Source: Cyclina sinensis (taxonomy: Eukaryota > Mollusca > Bivalvia > Venerida > Veneridae). Taken from it: a stretch of 64,000 nucleotides of DNA. The notes under the pieces were generated by a model, which worked only from the letters and a program-made list of their open reading frames with translations, had not been told where the DNA came from and did no database searches. Where the stretch lies: the NCBI GenBank assembly GCA_012932295.1, contig JAAONU010000019.1:20097908-20161907 (forward strand), given 5' to 3'. The position numbers were made by a program, and so were the translations under genes. Position 1 is the first letter of the stretch. Each line of letters starts with the position of its first letter. Shown in pieces: positions 8,401 to 20,165 of the stretch.

Positions 8401-11400
8401 GTTTTAGTGTAAAGTACTGAGAATAGGTGAGCCTGCTGCCCTGGAAAAGATCTTGTTTAATTTAGTATTTAATTAGGTTTAGATTTTTTTTTTTTCATTT
8501 TCATTTTTCACTACGAACTGTAAATATGTATGTACATGTATATGTTCTTGCATGGCTTATTTAGGTTATTTAAAAGATTTCTTTTCATGCATTGAACAGC
8601 ACTGAACAGCTTTAAACCACGAACACTAACAAGCAGATATTTAATGAAAGCAGTATAAGATGATTTAAGTATATTTTACCAAGATTGTTAAATTGTATTT
8701 TTCTGATTACCATAAGTTAGGCCCCTTCATAATTAATTAAGCCTTTTTTTCACAAGCCGGAGGGAAAAATCTACAATATATGTGAAATTTCACAAATTAC
8801 CAGATTTTAAATTTCATTCAGACTTACCCATATTATGCTATTTGATACAGTTTGTATATAATTACAAAATAACACCAATTGGCTAAAAGAATTTTTCATC
8901 CAAGGTGAGTCCTATGATTAGTCTGTAGCATTGTAAAAGTTTATCTCCTGACAGGGGAGAGTTACTTGTGGCTTACTTGCATAAGCACTCTTTTACTCAA
9001 GCTAGTCATACGAGGTCCTTTATGGTTCTCCTGTTTTTCTTTTTCTGTATGGAAAATTGCCAGTATTATATTCCTATATGTACAATTGGAGCGGGGTTAG
9101 TGTTATCCAATATTATGTAATTCTATGTTTTGATTGGCTGTTAGAAGATCCGATTACTGCCGACGCATTACGTATTTTTACGATGGGCTACCTGTTGAAT
9201 CAATTTGCGAAGTTGTGTTATTCCGGAAATCCTCGGAGAGAATCACATGACTGTCTGGTAATACTGTGTAGGAACATTGGATGTTATTGTTTTGAAATCT
9301 ATTAATAGTAACAAGTAACTGATAAGAGATACAGGTAACCTTTTGAAGGTTGGCAAAATTATGGCGGTTGATAACAATGCAAAACATAGTAATTTTGTAA
9401 TTACCGTTTGAAAGTCATTTTTCATCAAACAGTAAAGTATTTTATATCATCAAACAGTTAAGTATTTTATATCATTTTAAAGGTCTGTAAACTCATATTT
9501 TACATATTTAAAACATAATTGTCAAAACTGTTTTCTTTTTTGTTTGTAAATGGTTAAACTTAGTGCATCTAAGCTGCTAGAAAAATGCTGAAACGACAGG
9601 TATAAATTAGTTTAGTTTTCTTTTCTAAAAGCAAAAATTTCCAAATCTGCTTATATTTTCAAAATATGAATTTAAAGAGCCTTCAAATGATGTAAAATGA
9701 TAAATGTTTATGTTTAATGTTTACAATTAATAGAATTCTGCTCACGAAGAAAATAGTTATCTAAAATTAAAAATTCTGTCTGGTTCCAGATGGTACTTTG
9801 CTACGACAGTGACTGTGTCTCACCTGGTCTTTATGTTGAATTATATCAAAGTAATCAAAGCATGGTCATAGTTAATTATCAACACTGATATTACAAGTAT
9901 ATTTGTTATTCTGTTCAAGCATGTTTGTTATTCTGTTCAAGCATGTTATTCGATGAATTTCATGTTATTTTGTTACTTAACAAAACAAACAAAGTTTCAG
10001 TATCATAATTATTACCATTAATATCAAGAGATATATGGAAATAAAAGGTTGAACAAATATGTTGTTGTTGTTGTTCTTCAAAAAATGTGCATTACCTTAG
10101 ACAGGTCTTCAATTTAAAGATATACATTAAATTTCTTTTTAAGGCATCTGCAAACAAAATAGAGTGCTGTAATTTAAGGTTCCCTAAAAATACAGTAAAA
10201 AACCGTACACTCAAATGGACTCAAGTCCATTTGAATTTTTCTTGTTTAAATTTTTAGTTCTAATATAATGCTAATCTTTGATTATTTACTTTCTAGTAAT
10301 TAAAATATGTTCTTGGAAAATTATTTCAGTACGTTTGAAATGTGTTTTTTTTCTTAACACTTTATTTAGATGATGACATATCAAAATGTTTTCATCCAAG
10401 TCTTTCTCAGAAATCATCTGACTTAACTGTTTTATTCTTCTATGATATAATACATTTTTTTTATGTCATTTTCATTAACCATTTGATAGTTACTTTTTTA
10501 CTTATTCTTATGTAAAGTACTATTTATATTACCTACTGATATTATTTATTTTTATAATTTTAGAAAGTCTTTCATTATTTTTCATTACAACAGTATTGCA
10601 TTTAATTAATTCCTTAATGATTTTATAATGAATACATTTTCTAAACCTCTATTGCAAAAATGACAACTGTGATGTCTATAAAAATGTGTACATAACTAAT
10701 TTACCAGTTCAGACTTTGCATCTATTTCCTTATTTGTATCTAATAAACATATGATTTAATTGTAAATTGTCAATCTTAGCAAGTGCATAGACATCACATT
10801 TTCTATAGTAGATGTTTATAAACTTTGTTCATTATCCCTTCAGAAATGATCTCAAGTAAATGTTGTCAGCATTTTGTATTGCCTGTGGCCCAAATGGGCC
10901 AGGGTGAGCCCTTAGATCATTAGATGTCTGTTATAGACTGCCCATGTTTCATCTTTCAAGCGATGTGGGTCCCACTTTAATGCACTCATTATTTTGGTTA
11001 CATTTCCTTTAAAGATTTCTAGGTTGTAGCTGCTTTTACAATTATTTCAGATGCTCAGATAATAAATGTCATAAGAACTACATATCCATTTGTTATAAAA
11101 ACTGTTCAAAAAATTGATCTTCATTTTCTTTTATATAGTTTATTACTAAATCAGGAATTTTACATATTGAAATTAAACTTAGGTCATACTGTATAGTTTG
11201 GTGAAAGAAAAACTTCAGCTACATCCTGTAAAAGATATACATAATGACCTTTAATATTTGAAATAATTTTGTGCTATGACCTTTACCTTAAGACAGTGTG
11301 TACAGTTTCACAAAAAACAACTCAAACTGATCCTTCATGTTGACTATTTAATTTGGTCTTTGGTGAGCAATGTGAAACTACCCTGGCTGTCTTGTTATAC

Positions 11401-11577
11401 CTCTTTGATCTCCTGTAATGTTTGATTACAGTGCATTTTATGAAACAAATTTTATTTTTTATAAAAAATACCTATTGTTAATAGTTCAATAAAAATGTGA
11501 AATGGTTTGTTTTTGTTCCTTTGATTTCAATTTACTTAAGTATAGATCAACAAGTCTGGCTTGGTAAAAAACATTGC
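8401..11577. other. AT-rich intergenic DNA with small local duplications
   Basis: No gene is recognised here. Visible items are a two-copy ~27-bp direct repeat near 9,424-9,475 ('atcaaacagt(a/t)aagtatttta'), a two-copy ~25-bp repeat near 9,902-9,950 ('gttattctgttcaagcatgt'), and a TTG microsatellite near 10,060-10,076. The stretch 8,900-9,300 is richer in GC and has short frames on both strands, but neither looks like a known protein. Confidence 0.5.
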
Positions 11578-11757
11578 ACAGTCAAACCTGTGCTTAAGAT
11601 CACCTCTGAATAAAGACTACTTGCCAATAAAGACCAACTTTCTATGTCCCATTACTGACTTTAAAGAACAAAATTACCTGTGAACAAAGCTCACCTGTCT
11701 GCAAAAGACCACTTTTGGTTCTTTCCGAAGGTGGTTTTTGTTAACAGGTTTGACTGT
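11578..11757. mobile_element. 180-bp MITE-like element with 14-bp inverted ends
   Basis: Positions 11,578-11,591 (acagtcaaacctgt) and 11,744-11,757 (acaggtttgactgt) are perfect inverted repeats. Between them are repeated 'aaagac(c/t)a' phrases ('gaataaagactac', 'caataaagaccaac', 'gcaaaagaccac'). There is no coding capacity, so it would be non-autonomous. I could not define a convincing target-site duplication. The left end matches the sequence at 1,030, so the family is present at least twice in the window. Confidence 0.65.
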
Positions 11758-11999
11758 ACAGCGTTTAAAGGTGCTTATTCACAGAATTCAGGTCCAAATT
11801 AAATTTTCATGAAATAGTTTTAAGTGAGTGTTGATTCATCTGCATAAAATGCACTTGGCTGTCTAAAGAATCCATGGAATTCTAACATTTAATTACTTTC
11901 AATATATAGTTGGAATTTTTGCTCTGGTCAACTCTGAAACATATGTTACGTTCATTCTGATTATCCAAAACTCGATTTTTATCAGGAATCCCCAAATTT

Positions 12000-13400
12000 G
12001 ACTTCCTCCCGTGAACTGTTATTAAGCAGCTTTACCTACTTATTCTGAATTGAATCCCCTATGTTCAGTCATAAACATCTGAAATCTTTCAGTTTCAAGA
12101 CCTGAACAAAAAGCGAACATTTTGTATGGCTGCAGATACTCAAAGTTGTTGACTATTTTGAATCCGAACAACTGCAGTGCCTTCAGCACTTTGATTCCTT
12201 TTGCAAGCAGGTTGCAATATTGTTTTACAGTAATGCATTTAAAGTTTCCACAGGGTAAAAGTTGACTCATTGCCCAACCATAGAGAACTTATTCGTATAT
12301 CTAAGTACATGATGTATTTAGAGGGTAATCCTAGTTTTTCATATTCAATGTTTGCTTTACTGTAACGATTAGCTATATAATTTATTCCTCCTCTCAGTCC
12401 TTCTTCAACAAAATGATTCATGCCAATATCAGATATTAAGTCTAACTGTATTTCAGTCATTTTTAACAACACTGCATCCCAAGCCAAACCAGGATTACTT
12501 ATTAAAAATAATGACAAGGGTCAACTCTATAAACATGGTTTTCTTAAAATAAAATAAACAAAAACAAAAACAAAAAAACAACATCAGCTGAAAGTGACAA
12601 TATCAGTTTTTAGATATAATTTGTGATATTCTCCCATTGTTTTTATTTAAAATTATTCCAAACAGTTTTAGCATGTGCATATGCATTGTCAGAATATACT
12701 ACTTACATTTAGAATAGAATAAAATTTGGCCTTAACAGGTTATTTTGTTTCTTTAAATTTTTCAAAAACAAATCCATGTAATCATATGAATTAACACCTT
12801 TTGTTTTAATAATCAAATATTTTAAAATCTGTGAGAAATATACTTGAATTCTTGAATGTTGTTTTTACTAAGCTTATCTAATGATTGAAAACTGTCTAAA
12901 AATTCAAATCACTTATCATAAAAGCCATATATTGTTCCATATTATAAGAAATAACAATTTCTTTTCAAATTTTCCTATCTGTTGCATAATAAAATGGCTG
13001 TCATAACCAGTTAAAGTATGAAAAATAACAGGAATTTTACATTTTAAGTGAGCACTTTCTCTAAATTTTCCTGCTGTATGACAATGATCATAGCAATGAC
13101 ATGAATGCCTTCAATTTCTTTTAGAATTATATATTTTTTTCTATTCTTTTTCACAAATATGACAAGATGTTTATTTCTAAAGCCTCATCCTTTTTTATGA
13201 TATTTAAATCTTTGTTAAATTTTTCATCAACTATTTTCTTATAATATTCCTCTTCTTCAAGCATTTTTTTCAATAAATTCATAAACTGCATCAAGACATT
13301 AGTTTAGCATGTGTATTGTCATAACAACAAAACTTTAAAACTTTCTATACTTTTTATGTAGGTAAGGATCTAAATCATTTTTTGGTCTATCAAATACATG
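12000..13400 (-). pseudogene. Decayed Polinton-type family B DNA polymerase
   Basis: Reading down the minus strand, fragments in changing frames follow the order of Polinton/adintovirus polymerases. First comes a charged region with EFIEKMLEEEEYYKKIV (near 13,270). Next are a Cys/His cluster with DHCHTAGKFRESAH (near 13,090-13,045) and the exonuclease-like GYDSHFIMQ (13,008-12,985). Then come KGVNSYDYMD (near 12,800), NPGLAWDA (near 12,500), GLRGGINYIANRYSKAN (near 12,390) and YIMYLD (near 12,310), which leads into polymerase motif A. Many stops and frameshifts separate them, and a frameshift falls within motif A. The later polymerase motifs were not found below about 12,040. The longest surviving frames are 12,239-12,517 and 12,040-12,270. 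It is non-functional. Family recognition is from memory of conserved wording. Confidence 0.8.
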
Positions 13401-13895
13401 TCTTTTGTAATTATCAATTGTTATTTGATTAAGTTTTTTTTTTATTTAATAAAATCTCAATTTATCTTTACTTATGTGTATGAATTTTCATTTTCATTTT
13501 CTATTTCTTCTAGAATGCAAGCTAATATTTTTGTAATCATTTTATCTACTTTTCAATTAACCATCATATACACTATAGAAGAAACATTAAAAAAAAGACA
13601 CTTACTCTTCTTTTTCATTTTTATATCATTAAGTTTAAATTCATTCATATTCATTTTCAGAGGTGTTTCTTTCTGCATCTCTGACAGTTTTATAAAAATA
13701 TCTTCAATAACTCCCTCATCTTTTTTATTTACTTTTCCAATCCAGTGCTTCTGTTTTTAGTTGTTTTATTTTGTTATGATGTAATTTCAAAATAGTTTTT
13801 TTTATCTTCAACTTTGAGTTTATAAACAATTTTCAAATATAGTAATTACTGATAGAACACCTCCAATTATTCCCATAAATATAGGAATGGCAGGA
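13401..13895 (-). other. Very AT-rich part of the Polinton relic
   Basis: The stretch lies between the polymerase fragments and the next recognisable piece. On the minus strand it reads as lysine-, asparagine- and glutamate-rich peptide fragments with several stops, which may be a decayed polymerase N-terminus or a small accessory gene. The plus-strand frame at 13,398-13,760 (phenylalanine- and serine-rich) is its antisense shadow. Confidence 0.35.
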
Positions 13896-14040
13896 ACAAG
13901 TGCTCATGCACAGCCGAGCAGCCCATAACACCTGCTGTAATTTGTAGTCTGGTATTGACTCTTCCATGTAACTTACAACTTTTTCTGTAAGCAGCAGCAA
14001 GTTTAGTTAAGTGAATAATTAACTGACCTACTGTTTTTAT
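13896..14040 (-). pseudogene. Unidentified small relic gene fragment
   Basis: The minus strand reads LIIHLTKLAAAYRKSCKL, then RVNTRLQITAGVMG, before the frame breaks. A glycine- and isoleucine-rich hydrophobic run in another frame follows. This looks like the start of a short protein with a membrane or hydrophobic tail. It lies between integrase and polymerase remains in the same orientation, so it is probably a passenger gene of the element. I cannot name it. Confidence 0.4.
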
Positions 14041-14069
14041 TTTATTAGCGGTAAAATTTTTACCTATTT

Positions 14070-14195
14070 ATATAATATCTTTTATTATCATTATCATTAT
14101 TTAAATCGTTGATAGTATAAGTTCTGGGGTTTGTATTTCGAATTCTCTCAATTATAAATATTTCCTCTTTCCAATGTGCATACATGCCAAGTTTC
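14070..14195 (-). pseudogene. Polinton-type integrase, C-terminal fragment
   Basis: The minus strand contains HWKEEIFIIERIRNTNPRTY followed by TINDLND. I recognise this as the 'W..EIF.I..I..TNP.TY.L.D' stretch near the C-terminus of retroviral-type integrases carried by Polintons. It is in the expected order downstream of the catalytic fragment. The piece between them (about 14,200-14,690) is not recognisable and may hold an unrelated insertion. Confidence 0.65.
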
Positions 14196-14689
14196 ACACC
14201 CCTTCAAACGGCCTCATGGAAAGACCTTAAAAACTCAAGTAATTTCTAATTCTCCAAAAAAAAGTCAACATCAAAAGTTCATTATCTGGGACAGTCCGAG
14301 TTGTGTATTTCGTCTGTTTCAAATCTTCCCTGAGGCAACGGATTAAGTTTATTCATTACCATAAGGACACAGATTAGAATGCAATTATCTATTTCTTTAT
14401 TAAAACTGATTGGTTTACATGATAATGTCAGTGTCTCAGTTTGGGATGCAAAACAATGGAAGTGTTATAGTTTTTGGCTATCAACAGGTAAGCCTCTATC
14501 TGCATTTCTTTAAAGCCATAAAAGGCATTAAATGTTTGGGTTCTGCAGTTAATTGGGATTTAATTGATGTTTTATTTCAGATCTACTTAAAATTCAATAA
14601 AATGTGATGTGTGTTTTCTGTGATAAAATGAATAAAACACCCTGTCCCGATGCAATTTACAAAATCTCCCTAAGGCTTATTTTTACCCC

Positions 14690-14975
14690 AATCTCCCTTA
14701 AAAAACTCCAGTCTCACTGACTGACCAAATACATCACTTACAGTCAATAACTATTTTATACCTTTGTTATCTTAAGAAAAAAGCTTGCATGTCAACTAAA
14801 TCAGCAGACCAAGTATTATTAATAATATTGACAATTGCTTTTCATTTTGAAAATTTCGCTATAATCAGTTTGTGTAGTTCTTCCGCTAATTTATCAATGT
14901 TATTTCCAGGGTTTTCTCCCCTTTTTTCCAATTTCTGAAATCTTCTTGGTTTGTTGAGTCCAAGTTTATATGTCA
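14690..14975 (-). pseudogene. Polinton-type integrase, N-terminal and catalytic fragment
   Basis: Minus-strand pieces in order are GLNKPRRFQKLEKRG (near 14,960), IDKLAEELHK (near 14,895), WSADLVDMQ at 14,811-14,785, and DNKG followed after a stop by LLTVSDVF (near 14,765-14,730). 'W.ADLVDM' carries the first catalytic aspartate of the DDE integrase fold in this family, and 'Y.LLTVIDVFSK' normally follows it. Several stops and frameshifts are present, and the second D and the E of the triad were not found. It cannot be active. Confidence 0.75.
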
Positions 14976-15027
14976 TATTAATTGCTGGTTAATTCTTTGC
15001 TATTTTTTATCCAACAGATTTTGATTT

Positions 15028-15205
15028 GGTGTTTTTTAAGTAAGATAAAATTCGTTTATCACATTCTCTTTTACTTATACCACTATCATAACAATAATCA
15101 TGACTCGTACATACTTAGTGAATTAATAGGAAGTCAATTACTTAAAGGATTACCTGGGCTACAATAATTATAATAACCACTTAGTGCTAAACCTTTCTTA
15201 GGAAA
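15028..15205 (-). pseudogene. Parvovirus-type phospholipase A2 domain remnant
   Basis: From 15,205 the minus strand reads KKGLALSGYYNYCSPGNPL. This corresponds to the 'GP G..Y.GPGN.L' calcium-loop region of the phospholipase A2 domain of parvovirus-type capsid proteins, with G to S inside the loop. A stop falls at 15,136-15,134. After a one-base frame change the catalytic His-Asp appears as HDYCYDSGI from 15,102, followed by a lysine-rich helix. In viruses that carry it, the domain helps virions leave endosomes. Here it is broken and cannot work. Its position next to integrase fragments on the same strand suggests it belonged to an adintovirus-like Polinton. Confidence 0.7.
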
Positions 15206-15795
15206 TTTTTTTTATGAATATCTAACCTGTTTCCAGTACTTCTAATGAACAATTTTGGTAATACCATAGGGTGCACAATTAGCTTTTAACATTACTGACC
15301 TTCATTTTTTTGTTGTTGTAACAAGCCGACGGTTTAAATTACCTGTAAATTTCCTCATTTAGATTATATGTATTTTAAATTATCTAAAGACTAAAATTAA
15401 TGTAGATGCTATTTGCAATATAAACAAAAAATTTCAATAAATACTTGTTAGACAATTGCCAAAGGCAGAGCTGTGCAGTCATCTGCCAAAATGACAAAAC
15501 TGGCAAGTTATTTAAACTCAATAAAGGCTAGTCGTAAACCATGATTTCATGATTATATTATCAAAAATGTTAGATTAATATGAAAGATAAGTTTAAAATT
15601 CTCTTTCTTTATCTTCAATCATTTTGGCAGTTTTTAGGTTGGTTTTAGAAGGGTAAGGTGAGTATATATTATGTAAGTTTCTAGGATAGCTTTTTCCTTA
15701 AGGAATTGGTGCCACTGTCATAAAGAAGCAGACCCAGGCTTGGTTTAAAAGGGTGGTAGACTTTGTTGTTCAAGGGCAGCCATTTTTTTCCGCAA
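15206..15795. other. AT-rich DNA between relic and satellite locus
   Basis: Nothing is supported here. The upper end may contain more of the relic, but no motif is legible. Confidence 0.4.
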
Positions 15796-18700
15796 CAAGA
15801 GGGCCATGATGACCCTATTTAACTCACCTGAGAACTACCAGTCAAGGTTAACAAAGAAACCAAGGAATGTTCACCAAATAGTGAATAAAAATCTAAAATA
15901 AATATCTTGAGTTATTTTAGTTTAGCCTCTGATCCAACATGACCCAGTTTCAAACTAGTCCAAGATCTCATGAAAAAAAACATTCTAACAAATTTTCATC
16001 ATCATTGGGTACAAAATATGGCCTCTAGCATGTTTACATACTTTTTAATTCCCTGTGACCCACTTTTTTCATATAACCTATATACACCCCAATTGACCCA
16101 CTTCTGAACTTATGCTATATTTTATCAAGACTAACATTATGACAAATTAACATGATGACAGGGAAGAAAACATGAATTATTAGGTATTAACAAAGTCTTT
16201 ATTACTATTTGGCCTAATAACCTAGTTTTAGATCAAGTGACCCAGTTTTAACTCAACCTTAGGACTGTCAAGACAAACATTCTAATTATCATCTATGATT
16301 ATTGTACAGAAAATGTTGCCAGAAGATTGTTATGATATGCTCTGGTGACCTAGTTTCTGAACAAACATGGCCTCTTAAATAGCTTCTTATCCTTATTCTT
16401 AAAAGTTTTGACATCTTTGGGCAGAAAATATGACATCTAGTATTGTGAACTAATATTTGAACACATGTTACCTACTTCTGAACATGACCTAGAAATATCA
16501 AAACAAACATTCTGACAGGGTTTCAGAATGACTGTTTCTGTAGTAAGCCAACAAAAAAGTATGATTTGACCTGGGTAACTTTTTTCAAGAGGACATGGTA
16601 AAAAAATTGAGTTTTAGAGTGTAAAAAATGTTATTTTCATCATTCTTCCTGATGACCTAGTTTTTTACCCCATGTAACCTAGTGTTTAATGCAAACTGTT
16701 AAGAGTCCAATTGTCCTTAACCTAGACTTGATCAAAACAAACATTTTGACAATTTTCCATCTTGATAGGAAGAAAACATTGCTTATAGACTGTAAACAGT
16801 ATTGTTTAATACTCTGCCTGATGACCTAGCTTTCTGACAACATCACCTTTTTTTTAAAACAATGGTCTCTGTCATGATGACCTAGTTTTTTGACAACATC
16901 ACCTTTTTTGTTAAAAGATGGTCTCTGGCATGATGACCTAGCTTTTTGACAAAATCACCTTTTTGTTAAAAGATGGTCTCTGGCATGGTGACCTAGCTTT
17001 TTGACAACATCACCTTTTTGTTAAAACGATGGTCTCTGGCATGGTGACCTAGCCTTTTGACAACAACACCTTTTTGTTAAAACGATGGTCTCTGGCATGA
17101 TGACCAAACTTTTTGACAAAATCACCTTTTTGTTAAAACAATGGTCTCTAGCATTGTGACCTAGCTTTTTGACAAAATCACCTTTTTGTTAAAACGATGG
17201 TCTCTGGCATGATGACCTAGTTTTTTGACAACAACACCTTTTTGTTAAAAGATGGTCTCTGGCATGATGACCTAGCTTTTTGACAACAACTCCTTTTTGT
17301 TAAAAGATGGTCTCTGGCATGGTGACCTAGCTTTTTGACAACAACACCTTTTTGTTAAAAGATGGTCTCTGGCATGATGACCTAGCTTTTTGACAACATC
17401 ACCTTTTTGTTAATACGATGGTCTCTGGCATGGTGACCTAGCTTTTTGACAAAATCACCTTTTTGTTAAAACGATGGTCTCTGGCATGATGACCTAGCTT
17501 TTTGACAACATCACCTTTTTGTTAAAACAATGGTCTCTGGCATGATGACCTAGCTTTTTGACAACAACACCTTTTTGTTAAAAAGGATGGTCTCTGGCAT
17601 GATGACCTAGTTTTTTGACAACATCACCTTTTTGTTAAAACAATGGTCTCTAGCAGGATGACCTCATTTTTGATCCTCTGTGACCAACTTTTGAACAAAA
17701 CCTTGATATGTCAAAGACAAACATTCTCATCAATATTCGGAATGATTGTTTCTCTGGAGTACCAACAATTTTTTTTTTCATAATTTGACCAGGGTATTTA
17801 CTTTTTGACCCCCCATTGACCAACTTCTGAACGTAAGCTTAATTTTATCAAGACAAATATTTTAGAAAAATAGTTCATGATGACAATGAAGAAAACAAGA
17901 ATTCTAAGTTCTTAAGTGAATTTCTTTTTATTAGGACTGATGATCTAGTTTCTGACTGCATTGACCTAGCTCAAATTTTCTAATTATTTGGCCTGATGAC
18001 CTAGATTTGCACTGCATTGAGCTAGCTTTTAACTCAACTGAGGTATCTGCTTCTGCAATGGACCTATTAGATATATCATGACAATATAGAGTGATAGCAA
18101 AAAGTTTTTTGTTTAATCTGATCTTCAGATCTATTTTTTGACTCCTGTTTTTGACACATCGACAATGAACATAGAGCTGCTAAAAAATTAACCCGGAGAC
18201 ATTTTCAAGATTATAGTGATAAGAACATGGCCTCTATAGTGTAAACTATGTTTTATTATTATCTGACCTGATGACCAAGTATTTGACCACATGCAATTCA
18301 GATTTAGTTAAATTAATCCTACATTATCCTGTCTGTAATTTCTTATCCTATATGACCCAGTTTCAAACTCAACCTAAATATCATGGATGCCTATATTCTG
18401 ACAAATTTTCATCATTTATACATAGATTAAAGGCACATAGCATGGTGACTTTAATAGTTTGTTGCTGATCATTTATGACTCAATTAATAGTTTACCCAGT
18501 TTAAAGCTGTCGGAGATGTGATCAAGACAAACTTTCTGAAAAAGTTTCATTATCTTCTAGTTTAAACAATGGCCTCTAGTGTGATGACCTCCTTTTTGAC
18601 CCCCTGTGGCCACATTTTGAATATCACCCTGATATATCAAGACAAACATTCTGATTATTCTGGTTGAATAAGTGTTTCTCTAGAAAGCCAACAAAAGGTT

Positions 18701-20165
18701 TATTTTGTGTATAATTTGACCTGGGTTACGATTTTTGACCCCCACTGATCCACTTCTGAACTTAAGCTAAATTCTAGCAAGACAAACATTATAGAAAACT
18801 GTTCATGATGACAATGAAGAAAACATGAATTCTAAGCTGTTAACATAATTTTCTAATCATCTGGCATTTGACCTAGTTGTTGACTGCATTGACACAGCTT
18901 TTAACTGAACTAAGGCAATTTCAAGACAAAGGTGGCTATTTTCTATCATGATTGTATAGAAACGTGGCCAGTAGCTTGTTAACAAGGCTTTTCTTTTATT
19001 TTCCCTGGTGACCTAGTTTCTGATCCTACATGACCCAATACCTTCTGTTCCAACAAGACCTAATAATAAGTGTTTCTCCCGAGTGGCAACAAATAGGTTT
19101 TGTTTGATTTGACCTGGGAACCTACTTTTTGACACCACTGACTCATGTTTGAACTCAACATAGATTTGATCAAAAGAATCATTCCATAAAATTTTTAAGA
19201 AGACAGGGTAGATAACATGCCATAAGAGTGTAAAAAATTACTATTTGTACTGATAACCTAGTTTTTGACCCTGTGAGGCCCAGCATTTAATGTAACTAAA
19301 AGATCTTCAAGGCAAATATTCTGGCTTTTTGTGATGGTTGTACAGAAAATACGGCTAGGAGATTGTTAACATGGTTTTTTGATTTCACTTGCCTTGACTT
19401 TGTATCTATTCCTACATGACTCAGTTATTAGTTAGAGATCAAACAAAACCTAGTTTCAAACTTATGACATGTACCATCAAGGCAAAATTCTGACAAATAT
19501 TCATCATCTTTGGGTAGAAAAAATGGCCTTTTAAGCATGGCCACCTAAATTTTGACCCCAAGTTACCCACTTTCGAACATAATTTAGATATATCAAGACA
19601 AACGTTGTGATTAATATTCAGAATGGTTGTTTCTCTGGAGTGCCAACTAAAGGTTTTTGTATGATTTGACCTTAGGATCTTCTTTTGGATTCCCAATGAC
19701 CCATTTCAACACTGGAGTTAAAAAATTCATTCTTACAAAATTTTCATATGATATGGAAAAGAATATGGCATCTATAGTGTAAACTATGTTTTATCATTAT
19801 TTGACATGGGGACCTAGTTCTTGGTCCAATGTGACCTAGCTTTAAACTAAACTTAAGATCCTAAAGACAAACATTCTGATTATTTTTTGTGATGATTTTA
19901 AAATGTAGAAAAGATGACAGGCAGATGGTTAACAAGGTTTCCTTCATTTACCCTGGTGACTCAGTTTCTAATCTAACTAACTTATCCAACATGACCTAGT
20001 TTCAAACTTCTACTAAATATCAAGGAGACAAATATTTTGACAAATTTTCTTCATCTTTGGGTAGAAAATATGGCCTTTTACATGGTGACCTTCTTTTTGA
20101 CCCAAGTGAACCAATTCTGAACTGACCTTCATATATCAGGTCATATATATATTTTAATAACTTTT
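15796..20165 (+). repeat. Left flank: diverged long-period copies
   Basis: Copies here differ strongly from each other and keep an older-looking, longer organisation. 'gacctagtttctga…', 'gacaaacattctga…', 'tttctctggagtgccaacaa' and 'gatttgacctggg' alternate over several hundred bases. The spacer words differ from the core: 'gtgccaacaa' here versus 'gtgccgacag' in the core. The first core-type 'gtgccgacagaggatattg' appears at about 20,188. Confidence 0.75.
16815..17655 (+). repeat. 56-bp tandem array, about 15 copies
   Basis: The unit runs through 'gatgacctagctttttgaca', 'acatcacctttttgttaaaa' and 'cgatggtctctggcat' and is about 56 bp, with 53-59-bp variants. 'tggtctct' recurs about 15 times between about 16,863 and 17,650. 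It derives from the 'gatgacctagtttttgac' phrase of the surrounding repeat and has been amplified independently. Confidence 0.9.

Larger units (their letters stand above)
12000..15205 (-). mobile_element. Decayed Polinton/Maverick (adintovirus-like) element
   Basis: Fragments of phospholipase A2, integrase, an unnamed small gene and DNA polymerase B lie in one orientation over 3.2 kb. Intact Polintons are usually 15-20 kb, so most of the element (capsid, packaging ATPase and protease genes, and the terminal inverted repeats) is missing or unrecognisable. Gene remains are riddled with stops and indels, so the insertion is old. Confidence 0.75.

Noticed and set aside
8978..9430. Small genes at 9,057-9,305 (+) and 9,178-9,428 (-)
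   Set aside because: Overlapping short frames on opposite strands lack recognisable domains, splice signals or coding-like composition.
13398..13760. 120-codon plus-strand frame rich in Phe and Ser as a membrane protein
   Set aside because: It is antisense to the decayed Polinton in very AT-rich DNA, and its hydrophobic composition follows from T-rich codons.
16815..17655. CRISPR-like array (regular repeats)
   Set aside because: Units are contiguous 56-bp tandem repeats without unique spacers, in a eukaryotic repeat locus.
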